Source: Curtobacterium sp. SGAir0471 (lineage in GTDB: Bacteria; Actinomycetota; Actinomycetes; Actinomycetales; Microbacteriaceae). From it: 64,000 bases of DNA. The notes below the pieces were generated by a model. That model saw only the letters and a list, made by a program, of their open reading frames with translations. It did not search any database and was not told the DNA's origin. The translations under genes and the position numbers were made by a program. Positions 59,436 through 64,000 of this stretch are shown in pieces; positions within the stretch are counted from its first letter, which is position 1, and each line of letters starts with the position of its first letter. The stretch covers positions 3,467,992 to 3,531,991 of the forward strand of contig NZ_CP027869.1 of NCBI RefSeq assembly GCF_005490985.1, written 5' to 3'.

Positions 59436-60328
59436 CAGTCCTGCGCTCCTCGTGCTGCGATCTCGGCGGCCGCCTCCAGGTAGGAGAGCGACCCTGACGA
59501 GTTGACGTCGTACGACACGACGCTCTGGCCGTAACTCGGTGCTTCGCTCACGCGAACCGACCGGGGGATCACGGCCTTGAGGACCTGTTCTCCGAAGTGC
59601 TCACGGACATCCGCTGCAACCTGGTTCGACAGGTTGGTGCGCCCGTCGAACATCGTGAGCAGGATGGTCGAGACGCGGAGATTCGGGTTGAGATGCCGCT
59701 CGATCAGCTCGATGTTCCGCAGGAGCTGGCTGAGGCCCTCGAGTGCGTAGTACTCGGTCTGGATCGGGATCAGCACCTCGTGGGCCGCGACGAACGCGTT
59801 GATCGTCAGCAGTCCGAGCGAGGGCGGGCAGTCGATGAACACGTAGTGGTACGGCTCGTCGAGCGAGGACAGGTACTGGTCGAGCGCCGTTCGTAGCCGC
59901 TGCTCGCGGGCGACCAGGGAGACGAGCTCGATCTCGGCGCCGGCGAGGTGGATCGTCGCTGGCACGCACCACAGCGTTTCGGACTCGGGGGAGCGTTGCA
60001 CCGCATCAGCGATCGGCGCCTCGTCGACGATCACGTCGTAGACGCTCGTCACCTCGGCCTGGTGCTCGACTCCGAGCGCCGTCGAGGCGTTGCCCTGCGG
60101 GTCGAGGTCGATCACCAGCACCCGGGCGCCACCGTGGGCCAGCGCGGCGGCCAGGTTGACGGTCGTGGTCGTCTTGCCGACCCCGCCCTTCTGGTTCGAC
60201 ACGGTGAAGACGCGGGTCTTCTCGGGGAGCGGGAACTGCTGGGTCGCGATCGCCCGGCGTCGTCGGTTCAGATCCGCGAGCTCGCGGGCCAGGGGCGTCG
60301 ACGCGTCGTAGTCGGTCGATGAACTCAA
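59435..60328 (-). CDS. parA: Chromosome-partitioning ATPase ParA
   Basis: The 297-residue protein has the deviant Walker A VSNQKGGVGKTTTTVN and the Walker B region HYVFIDCPPSLGLLTINA. It is the ATPase that moves ParB-parS complexes. The start is TTG (60326-60328); GAAGAGG lies 6-7 nt upstream, which supports this unusual start. rsmG lies upstream, with a parS-like site between them. Confidence 0.96.
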   Translation of the reverse strand: MSSSTDYDASTPLARELADLNRRRRAIATQQFPLPEKTRVFTVSNQKGGVGKTTTTVNLAAALAHGGARVLVIDLDPQGNASTALGVEHQAEVTSVYDVIVDEAPIADAVQRSPESETLWCVPATIHLAGAEIELVSLVAREQRLRTALDQYLSSLDEPYHYVFIDCPPSLGLLTINAFVAAHEVLIPIQTEYYALEGLSQLLRNIELIERHLNPNLRVSTILLTMFDGRTNLSNQVAADVREHFGEQVLKAVIPRSVRVSEAPSYGQSVVSYDVNSSGSLSYLEAAAEIAARGAQD

Positions 60329-60351
60329 CGAAGACCTCTTCCCCGGGTCAG

Positions 60352-60367
60352 TGTTCCACGTGGAACG
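60352..60367. other. parS-like site 4
   Basis: TGTTCCACGTGGAACG lies in the gap between parA and rsmG, the classical location of a parS site near the origin. Confidence 0.85.
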
Positions 60368-60409
60368 TCGGGCGTTCGGCGTCCGGCGGAGCCGGACCCA
60401 GCCGCGGCG

Positions 60410-61054
60410 TCAGTCAACTGTAGCCCGGAAGACTCGCGTGGTCTCCTCGACCACACCGTCCCCGAGCTCGAGCACCTCGACATCGGTCAGGCGCTTGCGC
60501 AGGATGACCTTCCGGGCCTTCTCGATCTCCTCGTCGACTCGCGCACCCTTCATGAGGACGAGCTGCCCGCCCGACCGGACCAGCGGCACAGTGAGGGGGA
60601 TGAGCTTCGAGAGCGCACTCACCGCTCGCGCCGTCACCTGGTCGACCACGACGGAGTCCGCGACGTCCTCCGCTCGTCCGCGCAGGACCGTGACGTTCTC
60701 GAGCCCGAGCCGCTCCGACTCCGCGTTCAGCCAGTCGCAGCGACGCTCCATCGGCTCGATGAGCGTGAAGGTGACGTCGGGGCGGGCGATCGCGAGCACG
60801 AGACCGGGCAATCCGGCACCGGAACCAACGTCGGCGACGCGACCGTCGGCCTCCAGAAGGGGAGCGAGCAGTGCAGAGTTGAGGATGTGTCGCGTCCACA
60901 GTCGCGGCAGTTCGAGCGGGCCGATCAGGCCCAGCTCCTCGCCGCGGCGGGCGAGCTCGGCGGTGAAGGACCGTGCGAGCTCGATGCGGTCCCCGAACAG
61001 GACCGCAGCGGCCGCCGGCTCCTGCTCCAGGACCGGCGTGACCTCGTCCGTCAT
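60410..61054 (-). CDS. rsmG: 16S rRNA (guanine527-N7)-methyltransferase RsmG
   Basis: The 214-residue SAM-dependent enzyme has the RsmG hallmarks RHILNSALLAPLL and VADVGSGAGLPGLVLAIARP (SAM-binding motif I), followed by LIEPMERRCDWLNAESERLG. It methylates G527 of 16S rRNA. It lies between jag (4-nt ATGA overlap) and parA, the conserved order of actinobacterial origins. Confidence 0.96.
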   Translation of the reverse strand: MTDEVTPVLEQEPAAAAVLFGDRIELARSFTAELARRGEELGLIGPLELPRLWTRHILNSALLAPLLEADGRVADVGSGAGLPGLVLAIARPDVTFTLIEPMERRCDWLNAESERLGLENVTVLRGRAEDVADSVVVDQVTARAVSALSKLIPLTVPLVRSGGQLVLMKGARVDEEIEKARKVILRKRLTDVEVLELGDGVVEETTRVFRATVD

Positions 61055-61548
61055 CGGGTGACGACCGTGTGGCGGTCTCGTCCCTCGCCCTCGGACTCCG
61101 AGTGGAAGCCCTTCTCCGCGACCAGGTCGTGCACGAGCTTGCGCTCGTACGACGACATCGGGGGCAGTGCTGCGGACGACGAACCCGCCTCGATGCGTTC
61201 GACCGCGGTGTCGACCAGTCGCTGGAGCTCGGTGGCGCGGGCGTCCCGCGAGCCGCCGATGTCCAGGATGAGCCGGCTGAACTCACCGGTCTCCGCCTGC
61301 ACGGCGATCCGGGTGAGCTCCTGCAGGGCCGACACCGTCTCCGGCTTCGACAGCACCCGCAGCGCACCGCCCTCGTCGCTCACGGACAGGTACACCCGCC
61401 CGGCACGTTCCTCGATCTCGATGTCACCGTCGAGGTCGCAGATGTCGAGGAGCTCCTCGATGTAGTCCGCAGCGATGTCCGCTTCGTCGCGGGCGTCGTC
61501 GGTCTCGACGGGAGCGTCGACGGTGGGGGCGGTGTCCTGCTCGGTCAC
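61051..61548 (-). CDS. jag: Jag/KhpB family RNA-binding protein (KH-R3H)
   Basis: The 165-residue protein has an acidic N-terminus, a KH-like region (YLSVSDEGGALRVLSKPETV) and a C-terminal R3H domain with MSSYERKLVHDLVAEKGFHS. It binds RNA in the KhpA/KhpB complex that affects cell division and envelope growth. The GTG start directly adjoins the yidC stop. Confidence 0.93.
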   Translation of the reverse strand: MTEQDTAPTVDAPVETDDARDEADIAADYIEELLDICDLDGDIEIEERAGRVYLSVSDEGGALRVLSKPETVSALQELTRIAVQAETGEFSRLILDIGGSRDARATELQRLVDTAVERIEAGSSSAALPPMSSYERKLVHDLVAEKGFHSESEGEGRDRHTVVTR

Positions 61549-62523
61549 TTACTTCTTCCCGTTCTTCTTGGAGCGGTTCTTGCCGACGGGCTGCTGGCGC
61601 TGCGTGGTCACGCGGACGGGCTCGACCTCGACCGCTGCCGAGCCGGCGCCGGCCTCGGCGAGCACCGGGGTGCCGCGGCGCTGGGCCTTCTTGGCGAGGC
61701 GGGCCTCGCGGGCGAGCGCGGCCTCGGAACCCGGGGTCGGCATGCTGCGGATCACGAAGTACTGCTGCGCCATCGTCCAGATGTTCGACGCGAGCCAGTA
61801 GAACATGACGCCGAGGGGGAAGCTGAGGCCCGAGATCACGAAGACGAGCGGGAGGATGTACAGCATCATCTTCTGCTGGCGGTACATCGGCGACGCCTTG
61901 GTCTCCGGCGACATGTTCTTGGCCACGAGCTGCAGCTGGGTGACGAACTGCGACGCGGTCATCACGACGATCATGAAGCCGGCGATGACGCGGACCTCCC
62001 ACCCGGAGGCGTTCGTGAAGGTCTCGTGCAGGGGAGCGCCGAACAGGGCGGCGTTGCCGAAGTCCTGCGCCAGGGTGTTCGTGAGCAGGCCGATGCCCGT
62101 CTTGTTGATCTGCGCCTCGTGCAGCACCGAGTACAGCGAGAAGAAGATCGGCATCTGGATGAGCAGCGGCAGGCAGGAGCTCAGCGGGTTCGTCCCGGTC
62201 TCCTTGTAGAGCGCCATGGTCTCGCGGCTCATGGCCTCACGCGAGAACTGGTCCTTCTTGCCCTTGTACTTGTCCTGGATCTTCTTCAGCTGCGGCGCGA
62301 CCTCGAGCATCCGGCGCTGCGACTTGATCTGCCGGACGAAGATCGGGATCAGCGCGGCCCGGACCACGAAGGTCAGGAAGATGATCGACAGCACCCACGT
62401 GATGCCGGCCGACGGGTCCATGCCGAGGGACTCGAAGATCCAGTGGAAGGCCACGAGGATCGCCGAGACCACCCACTTCAGTGGCCAGAGGATCGTTCCG
62501 ATGAAGTCCATGAGGACGGTCAC
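61549..62523 (-). CDS. yidC: Membrane protein insertase YidC
   Basis: The 324-residue protein has the Oxa1/YidC core of about five helices, with the cytosolic loop RRMLEVAPQLKKIQDKYKGK and the segment SSCLPLLIQMPIFFSLYSVL. The C-terminus is basic. It inserts membrane proteins with or without SecYEG. GTG 62521-62523 overlaps the yidD stop; an ATG at 62511 is also possible. Confidence 0.95.
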   Translation of the reverse strand: MTVLMDFIGTILWPLKWVVSAILVAFHWIFESLGMDPSAGITWVLSIIFLTFVVRAALIPIFVRQIKSQRRMLEVAPQLKKIQDKYKGKKDQFSREAMSRETMALYKETGTNPLSSCLPLLIQMPIFFSLYSVLHEAQINKTGIGLLTNTLAQDFGNAALFGAPLHETFTNASGWEVRVIAGFMIVVMTASQFVTQLQLVAKNMSPETKASPMYRQQKMMLYILPLVFVISGLSFPLGVMFYWLASNIWTMAQQYFVIRSMPTPGSEAALAREARLAKKAQRRGTPVLAEAGAGSAAVEVEPVRVTTQRQQPVGKNRSKKNGKK

Positions 62524-62915
62524 GCCTTTCGAGTGCGCTGGGGGAGCAGGACCGGACGACGGACATCGCCGGACGACTGGGGGTGCAGCTGGGACGGAGG
62601 GAGCACGAACCCGAACCGGGTCAGGCGGTAGGGACGGTCACGCTCGCGAACGTCGTCGATCCCACCGGCAGCCCACGGGTTGCACCGCGCGATCCGCCAG
62701 GCCCCCATCGCCGACCCGCGCACGACGCCGTACTGCTGGATGGCCTCGAGCGCGTACCGTGAGCACGACGGGTGGTAGCGGCAGACGTTCCCGTACAGGG
62801 GAGAGATGACCGCGCGGTAGGCGCGCAGCACGACGACGCACACGTTGCGTGGGAGCAACGCGACGACCCAGGCCAGTCGGTTCAACGCCAGCCGGGTCCA
62901 CTGGATGCGGTTCAT
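62520..62915 (-). CDS. yidD: Membrane protein insertion efficiency factor YidD
   Basis: The 131-residue protein carries the YidD hallmark RAVISPLYGNVCRYHPSCSR and YALEAIQQYGVVRGSAMGAW with the three conserved cysteines (CRYHPSCS and C in ARCNPW). It assists YidC. A longer-than-usual C-terminal tail is present. It overlaps rnpA (ATGA) and yidC (GTGA) by 4 nt each. Confidence 0.95.
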   Translation of the reverse strand: MNRIQWTRLALNRLAWVVALLPRNVCVVVLRAYRAVISPLYGNVCRYHPSCSRYALEAIQQYGVVRGSAMGAWRIARCNPWAAGGIDDVRERDRPYRLTRFGFVLPPSQLHPQSSGDVRRPVLLPQRTRKA

Positions 62916-63307
62916 GCTGCCTTCTCCACCCCGCGCGCGAAGGAGCGCGAGACGTCTCCGAGCAGGGTAGGCCATCCGGCCTGCGCTGCGGCTGGCAAGG
63001 CCCTGATGACCACGTCGTGGCCGGTCGGTACCTCGGTCAGCAGCTCGTGGGCGATGGCCTTGAGCCGACGACGGATCGTGTTGCGGACGACGGCGTTCCC
63101 GACCGTCTTCGCGACGATGAACCCGAAGCGGGTCGGATCGTCCGGGCCGGGCGCGACGATGTCCGGGCCGCCCGCGCCCTGGGGCGTGCCACCGACCGGC
63201 CGTCGGACCACGGATACGACGACGTGCGCCGTGGCGCTCCTGCGACCACGACGCACGACGGACCGGTAGTCGTCACCGCGGACGATGCGGTTGGCGCGGG
63301 CCAACAC
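62912..63307 (-). CDS. rnpA: Ribonuclease P protein component
   Basis: The 131-residue protein matches RnpA: LARANRIVRGDDYRSVVRRG at the start, RFGFIVAKTVGNAVVRNTIR with the RNR-type motif RRRLKAIAHEL. It aids tRNA 5' maturation by RNase P RNA. I place the start at GTG 63305-63307, 61 nt after the rpmH stop; a longer frame would run into rpmH. Confidence 0.93.
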   Translation of the reverse strand: MLARANRIVRGDDYRSVVRRGRRSATAHVVVSVVRRPVGGTPQGAGGPDIVAPGPDDPTRFGFIVAKTVGNAVVRNTIRRRLKAIAHELLTEVPTGHDVVIRALPAAAQAGWPTLLGDVSRSFARGVEKAA

Positions 63308-63368
63308 GATCGCTACCGGGTTCCGATTCGGGACCGGATCAGACGCTGCCCCGAGGGGCGCAGCCCGA

Positions 63369-63506
63369 TCAGGCGCTGAGCTCGGTGCGGCCCTTGCTGC
63401 GGCGCGCGGCGAGGATGGCGCGGCCGGCACGGGTGCGCATGCGGGCGCGGAAGCCGTGCTTCTTGGCGCGACGACGGTTGTTCGGCTGGAAGGTGCGCTT
63501 GCTCAT
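63369..63506 (-). CDS. rpmH: 50S ribosomal protein L34
   Basis: The 45-residue protein is [20 protein letters not shown] followed by [13 protein letters not shown], the invariant L34 sequence. ATG 63504-63506 has GGAGAT upstream. It opens the rpmH-rnpA-yidD-yidC-jag-rsmG operon next to the origin. Confidence 0.98.
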   Translation of the reverse strand: MSKRTFQPNNRRRAKKHGFRARMRTRAGRAILAARRSKGRTELSA

Positions 63507-63631
63507 GATGATCTCCACACGGCTGCGCTCGAGGACGGGCTCAGCGCGAGCCGACACGTATGTCTGGACAGCCGCTCGACGAGGCCGAACGACACGATGG
63601 GCGCGACCGAATGGCCGCAGTCAACTGGTTA

Positions 63632-63660
63632 ACGGTACGTGACAGGGGCGGCGAGGTCAA
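63632..63660 (-). promoter_or_regulatory. Promoter of the rpmH operon
   Basis: On the minus strand TTGACC (63655-63660) and TACCGT (63632-63637) are separated by 17 bp. The leader to ATG would be about 120 nt, with no second gene in it. Confidence 0.6.
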
Positions 63661-64000
63661 ACGGTGCCGAGGACCGGGGTCGACCGAGGCATCCGCACGA
63701 TCATCATCCACATTGGGGAAAACGTGCGTTCGGTACGACTCGGTCGGACCCTTTACAGTGGTGTGATCGATCGGCCCGTTCCGCGGAGCGACGGGGGAGT
63801 CACCTCAGCATCCGCAGCCGGACCGCCGTGGACAGGACTGTGGACAACCCTGTGGATCACCACTGCAGGGGACAGCGGTCCGCCCCGTGGAACCGTCCGC
63901 GCCGACACGGCTCGGCGCGCACCGACCACCCACCAGGTGGACCGGTGTCCGGCCACGCCCGACACCAGCACACCGACAGCAGACCAGGAGACCAGCGCGA
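63661..64000. other. oriC-proximal region with DnaA boxes (dnaA presumed beyond window)
   Basis: The region beyond the rpmH promoter contains DnaA-box-like nonamers TCATCCACA (63704-63712), CGTGGACAG (63827-63835), TGTGGACAA (63839-63847) and TGTGGATCA (63851-63859). This matches the rpmH-dnaA spacer of actinobacteria. I see no gene or start codon of dnaA in the window; its start lies further right. Confidence 0.75.

Overview
The window is about 70% GC with dense, frequently overlapping genes and many GTG starts. It carries the replication-origin flank of an actinobacterium. In minus-strand order the right end reads rpmH, rnpA, yidD, yidC, jag, rsmG, parA, parB, and the window stops inside the presumed rpmH-dnaA origin spacer. 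Gene content and order (rhodopsin with carotenoid cyclase, DUF6049 next to murJ, rpsF-ssb-rpsR-rplI) suggest a Microbacteriaceae member, most like Curtobacterium. That placement is inferred from gene content and no database was searched.

Region 1 (1-17 kb) is accessory and housekeeping: two MFS/BCCT transporters, small NAD(P)H-binding proteins, a Nei-type DNA glycosylase, arsenate reductase, NUDIX hydrolase and CopC. It also holds a surface-protein locus (13511-14164, 12344-13225, 11487-12347) with a TasA/camelysin-like protein, a SipW/ER-type signal peptidase and a LamG protein. Region 2 (17-22.5 kb) is a light-harvesting operon of rhodopsin, lycopene cyclase crtY, retinal-forming dioxygenase blh and an AI-2E-type permease, with a divergent LuxR-type response regulator. 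Region 3 (22.5-33 kb) has regulators, SDR/MFS/cupin genes, a Tat-exported phosphoesterase, a phosphoribosyltransferase and dnaB.

Region 4 (33.6-45 kb) is the most unusual part. It is a type VII-secretion-like locus with one EccC/EssC-type triple-ATPase, three unassigned partner proteins, and two paralogous cassettes of [WXG100-like Esx, short helical protein, 480-525 aa membrane-spanning T7SS-type protein]. The two Esx proteins are identical, with nearly identical DNA, while their cassette neighbours have diverged. No EccB, EccD, EccE or mycosin gene is visible. The locus lies between rplI and dnaB. DnaA-box-like sequences sit between it and dnaB.

Region 5 (45-64 kb) is conserved core: rplI-rpsR-ssb-rpsF, cca, a DUF6049-MurJ fusion, trxB-trxA behind a SigR-type promoter, an aminotransferase, a D-Ala-D-Ala ligase-like gene, and the parAB segregation locus with four parS-like palindromes.

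Two genome-wide signatures recur. One is a -10 hexamer placed 6-7 nt before the start codon, indicating leaderless transcripts. The other is a family of intergenic palindromes with GGGAGGC/GCCTCCC stems, mostly at gene 3' ends. I saw no tRNA, rRNA, CRISPR array, transposase or prophage gene.
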